Shown one piece after another: positions 27,591-35,810 of a stretch of 64,000 nt of DNA. Position 1 is the first letter of the stretch; every line of letters starts with the position of its first letter. The notes beneath the pieces were generated by a model. That model did no database searches and was not told the DNA's origin. It saw only the letters and a program-made list of their open reading frames with translations. Source of the DNA: Palsa-504 sp963790065 (GTDB taxonomy: Bacteria; Actinomycetota; Actinomycetes; Streptosporangiales; Streptosporangiaceae); assembly GCA_963790065.1 (NCBI GenBank), contig CAWBNK010000001.1:124001-188000 (forward strand). The letters run 5' to 3'. The translations under genes were made by a program, and so were the position numbers.

Positions 27591-29284
27591 GTGAGGTCCT
27601 CATCGGTGGCCCGCACGGTCCAGGCGGCGAAGCTCTCGCCTGGTTCGCGGCCCGCCTCGAACCGGCGCAGCACCCGCTCCACGTAGTCGGGCAGATCCTC
27701 GGCCGTGGTCTTGAGCCCGCGGACCTTGCGGCCGAAGCCGGAGCCGGAACCGTCGCCGCCGCTCAGGCTGCCGCCCAGGTGGATCTGGAAGCCCTCGACC
27801 TGCTGCCCGTCGGGCCCGGTGACGAGCGAACCCTTCAGGCCGATGTCGGCCGTCTGGATCCGGGCGCAGGAGTTCGGGCAGCCGTTGACGTTGATAGTGA
27901 CCGGGGCGTCGAAGTCCGGCAGGCGCCGCTCCAGCTCGGCGATCAGGTCGGCCGCCCGGGCCTTGGTCTCCACGATGGCCAGCTTGCAGAACTCGATGCC
28001 GGTGCAGGCCATCGTGTGCCTGCGGAACGCGCTCGGCCGCGCGGGCAGGCCGGCCGCGGCCAGCTCGGTCACCAGCTCCTCGGTGCGCCGCGGCGGCACG
28101 TCGAGGATGACCATCTTCTGCTCGGTGGTGGTGCGCACCCGGCCGCTGCCGTACCGGGCGGCCAGCCCGGCGATGACGTCGAGCGCGTCGGCCGACAGGC
28201 GCCCCACGGTCGGCGTGAACCCGACGTAGTTCAGCCCGTCGCGCTGCCGGTGAACGCCCACGTGGTCCCGGATCCCGCCGACCGGCGCGGCCGGCGGCGG
28301 GCCGTCCGGCAGGGCGTAGCCCAGGTACTCCTTCTCCAGCACCTCACGGAACTTCTCCGGGCCCCAGTCGGCCAACAGGAACTTGATCCTGGCCCGGTGC
28401 CGCAGCCGGCGATAGCCGTAGTCCCGGAATAGCCCGGCGACCCCGGCCCACACCTCGGCCACCTGGCCGGGCCGGACGAACGCGCCGAGCCGCTGGCCGA
28501 TCATCGGGTTGGTGGACAGGCCGCCGCCGACCCACAGGTCATAACCGGACTCGCCGTCGGCGTTGCGCACGCCCACGAACGCCACGTCGTTGATCTCGTG
28601 GATGGCGCACTGGGCGGAGCAGCCGCTCACCGAGGACTTGAACTTCCGCGGCAGGTTGGAGAACTCCGGGTCGCCGATGTACTGCTCGGTGATCGCGGCG
28701 ATCTCGGGCGTGGCGTCGATGATCTCGGTCTCGTCCAGGCCGGCCAGCGGGCAGCCGAGGACTACGCGGGGCGTGTCCCCGCAAGCCTCGGTGGTGCTCA
28801 GCCCCACCGATTCCAGGGCGTCCCAGATCGCGGGCACGTTCTCGATCTCGATCCAGTGCAGCTGGATGTTCTGCCGGTCGGTGACGTCCGCGGTGCCGCG
28901 GGCGTACCGGCGGGAGATGTCCGCGATCACGCGCAGCTGGTCGTTCTCGAGCTGGCCGCCGTCGATGCGGACCCGCAGCATGAAGTAGCGGTCGTCGAGC
29001 TCCTCGGGCTCCAGCACGGCGGTCTTGCCGCCGTCGATGCCCGGCCGGCGCTGGGTGTACAGGCCATACCAGCGGAAACGCCCGCGCAGGTCGGCCGGGT
29101 CAATGGAGTCGAAGCCGTACTTGGAGTAGATGTCGATGATCCGCTGACGGACGTTCAGGCCGTCGTCGTTCCTCTTGTTCTCCTCGTTCTTGTTGAGCGG
29201 CTCGCGGTAGCCGAGCGCCCACTGGCCTTCGCCTCGCTTGCGTTTGGTCCTCGTCGTGGTCCCGGTGACGGCAGCGGCTGGCAT
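27587..29284 (-). CDS. sirA: Ferredoxin-dependent sulfite reductase
   Basis: A 565-residue siroheme/4Fe-4S enzyme that reduces sulfite to sulfide with ferredoxin. It has two ferredoxin-like half domains and the conserved cluster ligands in MACTGIEFCK and NGCPNSCARIQ. A basic N-terminal tail of about 25 residues (RTKRKRGEGQ) precedes the family core (GYREPLNKNEENKR). The ATG at 29284 follows AAGGAAC. Nitrite reductase is the alternative, but APS reductase and a siroheme chelatase in the same operon favour sulfite. Confidence 0.93.
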   Translation of the reverse strand: MPAAAVTGTTTRTKRKRGEGQWALGYREPLNKNEENKRNDDGLNVRQRIIDIYSKYGFDSIDPADLRGRFRWYGLYTQRRPGIDGGKTAVLEPEELDDRYFMLRVRIDGGQLENDQLRVIADISRRYARGTADVTDRQNIQLHWIEIENVPAIWDALESVGLSTTEACGDTPRVVLGCPLAGLDETEIIDATPEIAAITEQYIGDPEFSNLPRKFKSSVSGCSAQCAIHEINDVAFVGVRNADGESGYDLWVGGGLSTNPMIGQRLGAFVRPGQVAEVWAGVAGLFRDYGYRRLRHRARIKFLLADWGPEKFREVLEKEYLGYALPDGPPPAAPVGGIRDHVGVHRQRDGLNYVGFTPTVGRLSADALDVIAGLAARYGSGRVRTTTEQKMVILDVPPRRTEELVTELAAAGLPARPSAFRRHTMACTGIEFCKLAIVETKARAADLIAELERRLPDFDAPVTINVNGCPNSCARIQTADIGLKGSLVTGPDGQQVEGFQIHLGGSLSGGDGSGSGFGRKVRGLKTTAEDLPDYVERVLRRFEAGREPGESFAAWTVRATDEDLT

Positions 29285-29343
29285 CTAGCAGGTTCCTTCA
29301 GGCTCGGGGACGCGCATGCCACGAGAACCTGGGCGCTGCCGAT

Positions 29344-29365
29344 CGCCAGCCCCATCGGGCTGGCG
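29344..29365 (-). promoter_or_regulatory. Attenuator-like hairpin upstream of sirA
   Basis: CGCCAGCCC (29344-29352) and GGGCTGGCG (29357-29365) form a perfect 9-bp stem with a 4-base loop. It lies in the leader RNA between the short leader peptide gene (29440-29499) and sirA. No long U-run follows, so it may act as a transcription pause, a Rho-type signal or a ribosome-access switch rather than a classical intrinsic terminator. Confidence 0.6.
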
Positions 29366-29439
29366 CCTCTAAGACGGAGGCACACAGCAGAAGAAACCCG
29401 GCATCGCACGCGCGCCCGGTCAGAAATCCGGGGCAGCGA

Positions 29440-29499
29440 TCATCGGGTGTCGCGACAGATGGCGCTACGGATGCGCAGGAAGTCGACGTGCCTACGCAC
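29440..29499 (-). CDS. Putative cysteine-responsive leader peptide
   Basis: A 19-codon frame starting at GTG 29499 that encodes RRHVDFLRIRSAICR and a short tail. It matches the pattern RRHxDLxRVxSALCR that I recall from short leader peptides annotated ahead of sulfur genes in actinobacteria. The single Cys codon, followed by Arg, lies near the end. That is where ribosome stalling in cysteine shortage could alter the downstream hairpin at 29344-29365. An in-frame TTG lies three codons before the GTG. Confidence 0.72.
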   Translation of the reverse strand: MRRHVDFLRIRSAICRDTR

Positions 29500-29637
29500 G
29501 ACGAGCAACGGATCCGTAACACTCATTACAGCAGGATCACATGTAACGGACGCGGATGTCCAGGACAAGTCCGGCATGTGGACAGTCGCTTCAGTCACAT
29601 CGGCGGCAACAGGGCCGCCCGCGGGCCTATTCCCCGG

Positions 29638-29775
29638 TCAGCCCTGGCGGATCCAGCTCAGCGGCGGCTCCGACCCCGTGGGAACCGATTCGGCCGCCGG
29701 CTGGTGCTGGCAGTCGCACCAGGTGCCGCCGGGGCAGTCCTCGTGGTGGCGCTTCCGGCATGAGACGCAAATCAT
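29638..29775 (-). CDS. Tiny cysteine-rich protein
   Basis: A 45-residue protein starting at ATG 29775 with cysteines at residues 3, 6, 14, 20 and 22 (ICVSC, EDCPGG, WCDCQHQ). I recall similar short MICVSCR...CPGGTWCDCQH proteins as conserved hypotheticals in actinobacteria. The pattern suggests zinc binding; the function is unknown. It is divergent from the phosphoribosyltransferase and upstream of the sulfur operon leader on the same strand. Confidence 0.6.
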   Translation of the reverse strand: MICVSCRKRHHEDCPGGTWCDCQHQPAAESVPTGSEPPLSWIRQG

Positions 29776-29856
29776 GCTCTCTATTGTGCGGGCTGATTTG
29801 TTCTGCTTCTGCCTGCTCCTGGGCTGTTTGCCGCCAGGTGTGGGTACACCGGGGTC

Positions 29857-30525
29857 ATGACGGAGAAGCCCGGCGCGGACGTGCTTCCCTTTCCCGACCG
29901 GCGGGCCGCCGGGCGGCTGCTGGCGGAACGGCTGGCCGACTCGGTGACCTGGGACAATTGGCCGGAACGGACCGTGGTACTCGGGTTGCCCAGGGGCGGC
30001 GTAGCCGTCGCGGAACAGGTCGCGGCGATCCTGGGCGTGCCCATGGATGTCATCGTCACGCGCAAGATCGGCTATCCGCCGCAGCCTGAGCTCGGCGTGG
30101 GTGCCATCGCCGAGGGCCTGCCCGAGCCCGTCTACGATGCCAGCCTGCTGCACCGGCTGGCGCTGGAGCCCGCGGATCTAGCCGAGGTACTGGCCGCGGA
30201 GGAAGCCGAACTCGCCCGGCGGGTCCGGATCTACCGCGGCGGCAGCCCGCCGCCGCCGGTATCAGGCCGGTGCGTGATCGTGGTGGATGATGGCCTGGCT
30301 ACCGGCGCCACCGCACGCGCCGCCTTGCGGTCGCTGCGGGCCAGGCAGGCGGCGCACCTTGTCCTCGCGGTACCGGTGGCGCCGCCTGCGGCCACTATTT
30401 CCATGCGCGCCGAAGCTGACCAGGTGATCATCTTGGCCACTCCCAGCCGGTTCTCCTCCGTGGGGGAGTGGTATCTGGCCTTCGGGCAGCTCAGCGACGC
30501 CGACGTGCTGGCGTTGCTGACCTAG
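29857..30525 (+). CDS. Phosphoribosyltransferase-fold protein
   Basis: A 222-residue type I PRTase. The PRPP-binding motif is CVIVVDDGLATGATARAAL (about 145-165), and the N-terminal half has VLGLPRGGVAVAEQVAAILG and VTRKIGYPPQPELGVGAIAEG. This group of stand-alone PRTase-like proteins is common in actinobacteria, and its substrate is generally not known. Residues 1-25 are hydrophilic. It is monocistronic, facing whiB on the opposite strand with 45 bases between their ends. Confidence 0.85.
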   Translation: MTEKPGADVLPFPDRRAAGRLLAERLADSVTWDNWPERTVVLGLPRGGVAVAEQVAAILGVPMDVIVTRKIGYPPQPELGVGAIAEGLPEPVYDASLLHRLALEPADLAEVLAAEEAELARRVRIYRGGSPPPPVSGRCVIVVDDGLATGATARAALRSLRARQAAHLVLAVPVAPPAATISMRAEADQVIILATPSRFSSVGEWYLAFGQLSDADVLALLT

Positions 30526-30570
30526 ATGGTTGAGGGTGGCCCCGTGGTCCGGATTGAGGGTGGTCCGGGT

Positions 30571-30870
30571 TCAGGCGGCGTTCGCGCGGCGCATGCGGCG
30601 GCGGCGCTCGGCGGAGCGCTCGTCCTCGTTCAGCCCGCCCCAGGTGCCGTACTTCTCAGGTCGCGACACGGCGTAGTTCAGGCACTCAAGCCGTACCGGG
30701 CAAGCAGCGCAAATCTCCTTCGCCTTGCGCTCCCTGATCTCCCGCTCCGGCTGGCGCTCACCATCGGGACCAAAGAAGAGCAACAGGTCCTCGCCACGGC
30801 ATGCGGCAGCATCTTGCCAACCCCAGTTCGGACGGGGAAGCAAAGCCGACTGCCGACGTACCTGAGACAT
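30571..30870 (-). CDS. WhiB-family iron-sulfur transcription factor
   Basis: A 99-residue Wbl protein. The four cluster ligands are Cys24, Cys54, Cys57 and Cys63 (C..., CAACPVRLEC). The G[T]WGG turn is at about 75 (KYGTWGGLNEDE), followed by a basic C-terminus (RRRRMRRANAA) that contacts DNA. It binds a 4Fe-4S cluster and regulates with the principal sigma factor. The ATG follows AGGAGATTGATCC. I cannot assign it to a specific Wbl subclass from sequence alone. Confidence 0.93.
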   Translation of the reverse strand: MSQVRRQSALLPRPNWGWQDAAACRGEDLLLFFGPDGERQPEREIRERKAKEICAACPVRLECLNYAVSRPEKYGTWGGLNEDERSAERRRRMRRANAA

Positions 30871-31272
30871 GGATCAATCTCCTCAACCAAGATGCTTCAA
30901 ATCGTGCGTTACAGTGGATCGTCAGGCGTGAACACGCGTACGCGCGCCAGTCCTGTCCGGGAACCTCCGTTGCAAGATACAACGCGTCTCGGTGACGTGG
31001 TGTTCCCGTACGTAGGCGAGGCGATCGCGTAAGCAACCGGTCACTATACCGAACGGCTGGCACCGGCTCGGCGGTTCACCCGTCCTTGCTAACCGCCGTG
31101 CGTGCCGCTGCATGCCCGCCGATAATGATGCCATCGCATTAGTCATCTCGCATGCGAGCTGGCGAAATTCAGGGCCTGATTTCCAGCTTCGTTCCAGCCA
31201 TCCGCCGGGCTCCGGCTAGCCTGCCTGGCAATGTTCGTGACGAACTGGACAAAGGGAAGGGAGCACGCCACC
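30871..31272. other. Intergenic region between whiB and the repeat protein gene
   Basis: About 400 bases without a supportable gene. It must hold the divergent promoters. On the whiB side there is a TATAGT -10-like hexamer (31045-31050 region, minus strand) and an imperfect palindrome CGTTG...CAACG at 30968-30984. I saw no RNA gene or strong hairpin. Confidence 0.4.
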
Positions 31273-32580
31273 ATGGGCAGCATGTCAGCGTCGGACGCAG
31301 CGCCCCTGCCCCGGCTCGGCGAGGTCTTCTTCGACGTGCGCGGCAGCTCGCGCAGCATGCGCCTGAGCTGGTACGCCGACACCGGGATCTCCGTCTTCAG
31401 CATCTGGCAGGGCGGCACGTGCACCGGCACCTTCCGGCTGCCGCAAGAGGAACTGCCCCGGCTCATCGACGCCCTGCAGCGCGGACTGCAAGGCGACCCG
31501 CGCGGCTCCGGCGGCGTGCTGCGCCAGCTTCCAGGCGCCCCCACAGATCCCAGACTGAGGGCGCTGCCTGCTTATGGCGGCGGCCGTGAAATCACCCGGG
31601 ACGGTGATTTCACCGGTCCGGTAACCGGTGATTTCCGCGCCCTTCGGCCCGATGATGGGGCCGGCGTGATGCTATTCGGTACCGCAGAACGCAAAGCGCT
31701 GCCGCCCGCGGGAGGCAGTTACCGGGATCAGCCGCAATACCCGGAGCAGGCCCAGTACCCGGAGCAGGCCCAGTACCCGGAGCAAGCCCAGTACCCGGCC
31801 CGGGACTGGGACCAGGGGTATCCGGAGCGCGGCCAGTACGCAGATCAGGGCCAGTACGCAGATCAGGGCCAGTACGCAGATCAGGGCCAGTACGCAGATC
31901 AGGGCCAGTACGCAGATCAGGGCCAGTACCCGCTGGCCAGGCACTCGGATCAGGGCCAGTACGCGGACCAGGCCGAGTACGCTACCGAGCCGCAGTATCC
32001 GACCCGGGCCTATGCCGAACCTGGCCGCTCCGAGCCCGGCTACGGCGCCTATGACTCCTACAGTTCCCAGCCGCCCCAGGTCGGGGGCGACCAGGGCCAC
32101 CAGCGGTACGGGCCTGGCGAGCTGGGTTACGCCGGCTCTTCCTACTCCGACCAGGGGTACGGCGGGCCGTCGTATCCGGATCAGGGTTACGACGACCGCG
32201 GTTACCCCGAGCCGGGGCGGCCCGGACGCACCTACCCGGAGCAGGGCTACGGCGACTACGGACAAGCCGAGCCGGGGAGCCAAGGTCCGGGTTACGGTCC
32301 TGAGCAGGGTTACGGCCAGCACGGGAACGGTCAGCCAGGCTCGCGGGACGACGCGGGCCAGTCCTACCCTGACCAGGGATACGGCGGCTACGCCTATCAG
32401 GAGCAGGAGCAGGAGCAGGCGGGCCGGGGGCAGGCCGAGCCCTACCCGGAGCAGGCCTACGGCTACGCCGGCGACCGGGGAAGCGGGAACTACCAGGTTG
32501 TCCCCGACGGAGCCGGATACGACCACGGTGGCTACAACGGCGCTGGTTACAACGCTCCCGGCTATGACAGTGCCGGCTGA
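31273..32580 (+). CDS. Repeat-rich Tyr/Gly/Gln protein with a conserved N-terminal domain (first part)
   Basis: Residues 1 to about 85 form a compact domain (LGEVFFDVRGSSRSMRLSWY, GISVFSIWQGGTCTGTFRLP) of a kind found in actinobacterial hypotheticals. The rest is low-complexity: 18-bp tandem repeats encoding QYPEQA and QYADQG, then irregular GY-rich segments (YPDQGYGG, YPEQGY). The ATG at 31273 has AAGGGA upstream; GTG/ATG codons further upstream are weaker. A stop at 32578 is caused by one extra base, and the same composition continues in the next frame to 33193. No signal peptide or membrane helix is visible. The Tyr/Gly/Gln composition resembles proteins that phase-separate or self-assemble. 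Confidence 0.7.
   Translation: MGSMSASDAAPLPRLGEVFFDVRGSSRSMRLSWYADTGISVFSIWQGGTCTGTFRLPQEELPRLIDALQRGLQGDPRGSGGVLRQLPGAPTDPRLRALPAYGGGREITRDGDFTGPVTGDFRALRPDDGAGVMLFGTAERKALPPAGGSYRDQPQYPEQAQYPEQAQYPEQAQYPARDWDQGYPERGQYADQGQYADQGQYADQGQYADQGQYADQGQYPLARHSDQGQYADQAEYATEPQYPTRAYAEPGRSEPGYGAYDSYSSQPPQVGGDQGHQRYGPGELGYAGSSYSDQGYGGPSYPDQGYDDRGYPEPGRPGRTYPEQGYGDYGQAEPGSQGPGYGPEQGYGQHGNGQPGSRDDAGQSYPDQGYGGYAYQEQEQEQAGRGQAEPYPEQAYGYAGDRGSGNYQVVPDGAGYDHGGYNGAGYNAPGYDSAG
31735..31923 (+). repeat. Two in-frame 18-bp tandem repeat blocks
   Basis: A CA(A/G)TACCCGGAGCAGGCC unit occurs three times and begins a fourth (31735 to about 31800). CAGTACGCAGATCAGGGC occurs five times without change at 31834-31923. 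Both keep the reading frame and encode QYPEQA and QYADQG. The perfect identity of the second block suggests recent expansion by slippage, so copy number may vary between strains. Confidence 0.9.
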
Positions 32581-33193
32581 CGACAGTGCCGGCTACGACC
32601 GGGTCGGCTACGACAATCGCGGCCATAACGGCGCCGATGGCTACGGTCGTCCCGGGTACGACGGGGCTGGCCATAACGGCGGCGGCTATGACCGGGCCGG
32701 TTATGAAGGCGGATACAGCGGCCAGGGCTACAACAGCGACAGCGCCGGCTACGGCAAGGCCGGTTACGACAGCGCCAGTTACGTCGGTGCCAGCTACGAC
32801 AATGCCAGTTACGACCGTGCCAGCTACGACAATGCCAGTCATGACCTCGGCAGCTATAGCGGCGCGGGCCACAATGGGGCTGGTGCCTCGGATGCCGGCT
32901 ACCGCGAGGTCGGCCAGGACAGCGCCGGCTACGGCAGCGCTGGTTATGACCGGGCCGGTTATGACCGGGCCGGTTATGACAGCGCCGGTCACGACGGCGG
33001 GTACGGCGGGCCTGGTTACGACGGCGGCGCCAGCCGGTCCGGCGGGTACCGGCAGCCGCCCGCGAGCGGCGATCCGAACCACCTGGTGCAGTACGACGAC
33101 CCGGACGTGACCCCGAGCCAGCCCATCTCATCGTTCCCCTACGACGGCGGTCCGCCTCCGGAGCGGGAACATAGACGCCGCCGGAGGCGTTAG
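32581..33193 (+). pseudogene. Frameshifted continuation of the repeat-rich protein
   Basis: Directly after the stop at 32578-32580 the other frame continues the same pattern: SAGYDRVGYDNRGHNG, NASYDRASYDNASHDLGSY and DRAGYDRAGYDSAGHDGGYG. It ends with QPISSFPYDGGPPPEREHRR and a basic RRRRR tail. Deleting one G near 32,579 joins the two parts into about 640 residues. The continuity of composition across the junction is strong evidence that they are one gene. Confidence 0.75.
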
Positions 33194-33206
33194 ACGTCAC
33201 GTGGCC

Positions 33207-33234
33207 GGTGCGGCTGTGTCCCCCGGGCCGCACC
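33207..33234 (+). terminator. Hairpin terminator candidate after the repeat protein
   Basis: GGTGCGGC (33207-33214) pairs with GCCGCACC (33227-33234) over a 12-base loop, 14 bases after the stop at 33193. Further non-coding sequence to 33,400 separates it from the convergent MscS gene. Confidence 0.5.
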
Positions 33235-33400
33235 TATTGCCTTCGCGGAATACCGTCCGGCTGGAGCCGCGTAGTGCCTTTCGCCGAGAGGCGACCTCCG
33301 CACCGGTTAACGTGACAGAGGGCCGGCGCGCTGGCGAGCGAATGCTCACCAGCCGCCGGTCCTTTGGCGTTTTCTGAGCCGCTGCCGGGCGTCGCGCCGC

Positions 33401-34147
33401 TCAGGCCGGTCCCGGCGGACCGGGCTGCGGCTGCTCAGGGCCGCCTGGAGCACCCGACTTGCTGTCGATGATGGCGGGGGCATGGCCGTCGTTCGTGTCG
33501 TTCGGGGGAATGGGGCCCACCACCGCGTTCAGCACCTGCGAGTTCGGGATGGACATCACGCTGCCGCCGGTGTCGAAGCGAACGTAGGTGATCCCGATGT
33601 CGGTCACGATCCCGTCCAGCGTCCCGCCCAGCGCACCGGCGCGCAGCCGGATCGCATCGCCCACATTGAACGGTCTGGCGAAGACCAGGACCAGCCCGGC
33701 GAACACGTTGCCGAGTGCCTGCTGCGCTGCGATGCTGACGAAGACGGTGGCGAGCGCCCCGCCGACGAGGAGCTGGCTGACGGGAACGCCGAACAGCACG
33801 AGCGTGATCACCAGCGTCGTGAACTCGCCGACGATCAAGATCGCGTACCGGACGATGGCAGAATGCGCCGGGCCGGCCTTCGGCTCGAGCAACTGCCTCG
33901 ACTTCCCGGCCAGGCCGTAGGTCGCCGTGGACGCGAAAACGAGGAACAACGCGGCGGTCCCGTACGTGACGAACTGGTTGGTCAGATCGCTCGTGTGGAG
34001 GAATGCGGACGAGCCGTGGCTGGCCCGGTGTGAGATGATCGCGGCCGCGATCGCGAGCACCAGCGCGATGATCGCCTTCCATGGCCGCGTCTTGCGCTTG
34101 ACCTGCTCCACCTCGGCCGACAGGTCGATCCCTTCCGGGGCGTGCAC
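33401..34147 (-). CDS. Small-conductance mechanosensitive channel (MscS family)
   Basis: A 248-residue membrane protein with about four helices: AIIALVLAIAAAIIS, a segment near FVTYGTAALFLVFAS, AILIVGEFTTLVITLVLFGV, and the pore helix LLVGGALATVFVSIAAQQALGNVFAGLVLVF. A beta domain follows (GDAIRLRAGALGGTLDGIVTDIGITYVRFDTGGSVMSIPNSQVLN). The C-terminal domain of longer MscS channels is absent and replaced by a Pro/Gly tail. It would release solutes upon hypo-osmotic shock. Confidence 0.85.
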   Translation of the reverse strand: MHAPEGIDLSAEVEQVKRKTRPWKAIIALVLAIAAAIISHRASHGSSAFLHTSDLTNQFVTYGTAALFLVFASTATYGLAGKSRQLLEPKAGPAHSAIVRYAILIVGEFTTLVITLVLFGVPVSQLLVGGALATVFVSIAAQQALGNVFAGLVLVFARPFNVGDAIRLRAGALGGTLDGIVTDIGITYVRFDTGGSVMSIPNSQVLNAVVGPIPPNDTNDGHAPAIIDSKSGAPGGPEQPQPGPPGPA

Positions 34148-34255
34148 TCGCCTGCACCTCCCTCCGCCGTTGCCGCCGGCCTAACCGTATCCGGGCGGGC
34201 AGCGAGTGCCGCAGGGCCACCCGGCACAACCTGAAGGGCCGGCCGGGCACGAAAT

Positions 34256-34297
34256 AAGCGCCGGGGACCGGCCGCATAGGCCCGGTCCCCGGCGCTT
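34256..34297. terminator. Strong bidirectional terminator, 16-bp perfect stem
   Basis: AAGCGCCGGGGACCGG (34256-34271) is perfectly complementary to 34282-34297, with a 10-base loop. It lies 16 bases after the stop of the acetate transporter gene (minus strand) and ends that transcript before the mscS promoter. Confidence 0.85.
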
Positions 34298-34312
34298 ACG
34301 CAACCGGGACGA

Positions 34313-34996
34313 TTACTTGAGCAGCGCCGGGCCCACGGGCAGCTTGATCCTGCCGCCGATGCCGGCCGCCATGCCGGCCGCAGAGGTGTACCAGGCGACG
34401 AGCGCGGTGATCACGCCGAGATAGCCGCCGATCTTGATGGTGGCCGTGGGGGCAAGCGGAAGGGCGGAGCCCGCGGTGAAGTTCCCGATGCACAGGACGA
34501 TGAGCGTGACGAACAGGAGGAAGAAGGTCAGGAACAACGCGGTGTTGGTCTGAGTGACCAGGATGGTCACGTACAAGGTGAAGATGCCGAACCCGAGCAG
34601 GATCCAGCCGAGGTCGTGGTTGACTGCCGCGACCGTCGCCAGTAGGGCGATCGGTGTCTTGGCCGCTGCGACGGCGGGGTTCACGACGAGCAAGACATAG
34701 AGGGCAAGGCCGATCCAGAAGCTGCCGAAGGTGCCGAAGCCGGTCGCCCCGATGACGTTCCTGTTGCGGAACTCCCACATGGCGGCGCACAGCTGGGCGA
34801 GACCGCCGTACGCCAGAGCGAACGTGAGGAAGGCGCTGCCGGTGGCGTGATCCATCCAGCCGGCGCTCCGGGCAGAGAGCAGGAATGTGGTAAGGGCAAA
34901 CGCGGCGAGCCCGAGCGGGGCAGGGTCGGCGATGCCAGAGGCGGGAACAGCGTTGGTTGGGGCAGGCTGGACTGTGCGGTCTTCGCTGACGCTCAA
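34313..34996 (-). CDS. Acetate/succinate transporter, GPR1/FUN34/SatP family
   Basis: A 227-residue six-helix transporter. After the N-terminal DPAPLGLAAFALTTFLLS (the family NPAPLGL-type motif) come helices including FLTFALAYGGLAQLCAAMWEF, FGTFGSFWIGLALYVLL and FLTFFLLFVTLIVLC. The chosen start is TTG 34996, six bases after a strong GGAGGG; the longer open frame upstream covers a structured leader. It likely takes up acetate or other short acids by proton symport or a channel-like route. Confidence 0.85.
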   Translation of the reverse strand: MSVSEDRTVQPAPTNAVPASGIADPAPLGLAAFALTTFLLSARSAGWMDHATGSAFLTFALAYGGLAQLCAAMWEFRNRNVIGATGFGTFGSFWIGLALYVLLVVNPAVAAAKTPIALLATVAAVNHDLGWILLGFGIFTLYVTILVTQTNTALFLTFFLLFVTLIVLCIGNFTAGSALPLAPTATIKIGGYLGVITALVAWYTSAAGMAAGIGGRIKLPVGPALLK

Positions 34997-35019
34997 AAGG
35001 ATCCCTCCTGATGAAGGAA

Positions 35020-35133
35020 TGACCCGTCTCACTCCGGCGTGCCGGGACGGCAACCGGAAGAGCGGATACCCGGCGTTACCTGCGTGCCTGGCGTGAAAGC
35101 CTTGGCTTTCGCGCCAGAACCTTTCTCGGGTCA
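35020..35133 (-). ncRNA. Structured 5' leader of the acetate transporter gene (unassigned cis-regulatory RNA candidate)
   Basis: On the minus strand, TGACCCG (at 35127-35133) and CGGGTCA (at 35020-35026) can close a domain of about 114 bases ending 10 bases before the ribosome binding site. Inside it is a 30-base hairpin (35088-35117, CTGGCG...CGCCAG with inner GAAAGC/GCTTTC) and a GC-rich arm around CCGGTTGCCGTCCCGGCACGCCGG. It does not fit the conserved cores I know for SAM, TPP, cobalamin, glycine or c-di-AMP riboswitches. No reading frame in it looks coding. Confidence 0.45.
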
Positions 35134-35142
35134 CATCTGATC

Positions 35143-35157
35143 TCAGGTCACACCTGA
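35143..35157. promoter_or_regulatory. Palindrome upstream of the acetate transporter leader
   Basis: TCAGGT-CAC-ACCTGA is a perfect 6-bp inverted repeat with a 3-base spacer. It overlaps two GGTCACA-type direct repeats (from 35129 and 35147). It lies in the 400-base divergent gap between the transporter and the DUF1707 gene and may be an operator. The rest of the gap (35158-35396) shows AT-rich patches expected of promoters but no gene. Confidence 0.35.
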
Positions 35158-35396
35158 CCCAGCTTGACCAAATGAAAGATCCGCCAACAGCGTAACGCTG
35201 CGTGCGGTGCGGGGCGAGACCCAAAACCTCTCACTTTTCGTAACCATTTGGCTGCGGCCTCCGGAATTTGTTGCGTCACACAGTGTTTTCCCTCGCCGGA
35301 GGGCCGGCGAACCTCGGTCGACGGGAGCATTAAGGGTTCAGACCTGCACTAGGTAAGATTGAGGGAACACACGGAAGGCTCTAGGGGTGTCCGCCG

Positions 35397-35810
35397 ATGA
35401 CCGACCGTCCGATCCGCGCATCTGACCAAGAGCGGGAGAGCGTCGTCGATGTGCTGCGCGACGCGTTCACGGACGGGCGGCTGACGCTCGACGAGTTCGA
35501 GGACCGTACCTCGGCCGCCTACGCCGCGAGGACGTGGGCCGACTTGCGGGAGCTGACCGCCGACCTGCCGGCCGAGCCGCTGTTCGGCACGGACCTCAGC
35601 CAGCAGCCGGCCGATGTCCTGCCGGAGGCGATGCCGCCGGGCGCCCAGCCGAGCCCCAGGCATCATCGTCCGTTCGACCGGCTGCTGCCTGTCCTGTTCG
35701 TGTGGATCCTGATCTCGGCCGTAGCCGGATCACCGGATATCGCCGCCGCGCTTTCCTTCGTGTTCATCTGCGTCCTGGCCTGCCGGCTGGCCTACGGGGG
35801 GCGCTGGTAG
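35397..35810 (+). CDS. DUF1707 (SHOCT-like) domain membrane protein
   Basis: A 137-residue protein. Residues 4-58 (IRASDQERESVVDVLRDAFTDGRLTLDEFEDRTSAAYAARTWADLRELTADL) are a clear DUF1707 domain, which is common at the N-terminus of actinobacterial membrane proteins. A Pro-rich linker and two hydrophobic helices follow (LLPVLFVWILISAVA, ALSFVFICVLACRLA). The function is unknown. Confidence 0.88.
   Translation: MTDRPIRASDQERESVVDVLRDAFTDGRLTLDEFEDRTSAAYAARTWADLRELTADLPAEPLFGTDLSQQPADVLPEAMPPGAQPSPRHHRPFDRLLPVLFVWILISAVAGSPDIAAALSFVFICVLACRLAYGGRW

Noticed and set aside
29285..29530. SAM-type riboswitch before sirA
   Set aside because: No match to the SAM-I/IV core. A short leader peptide and a hairpin explain the region better.
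31735..31923. CRISPR-like array
   Set aside because: The repeats are directly adjacent with no spacers, and are in frame inside a protein gene.
35020..35133. c-di-AMP (ydaO) riboswitch
   Set aside because: The conserved GGGGACCC and GTCAGCTAACC-like parts of that class are not present.
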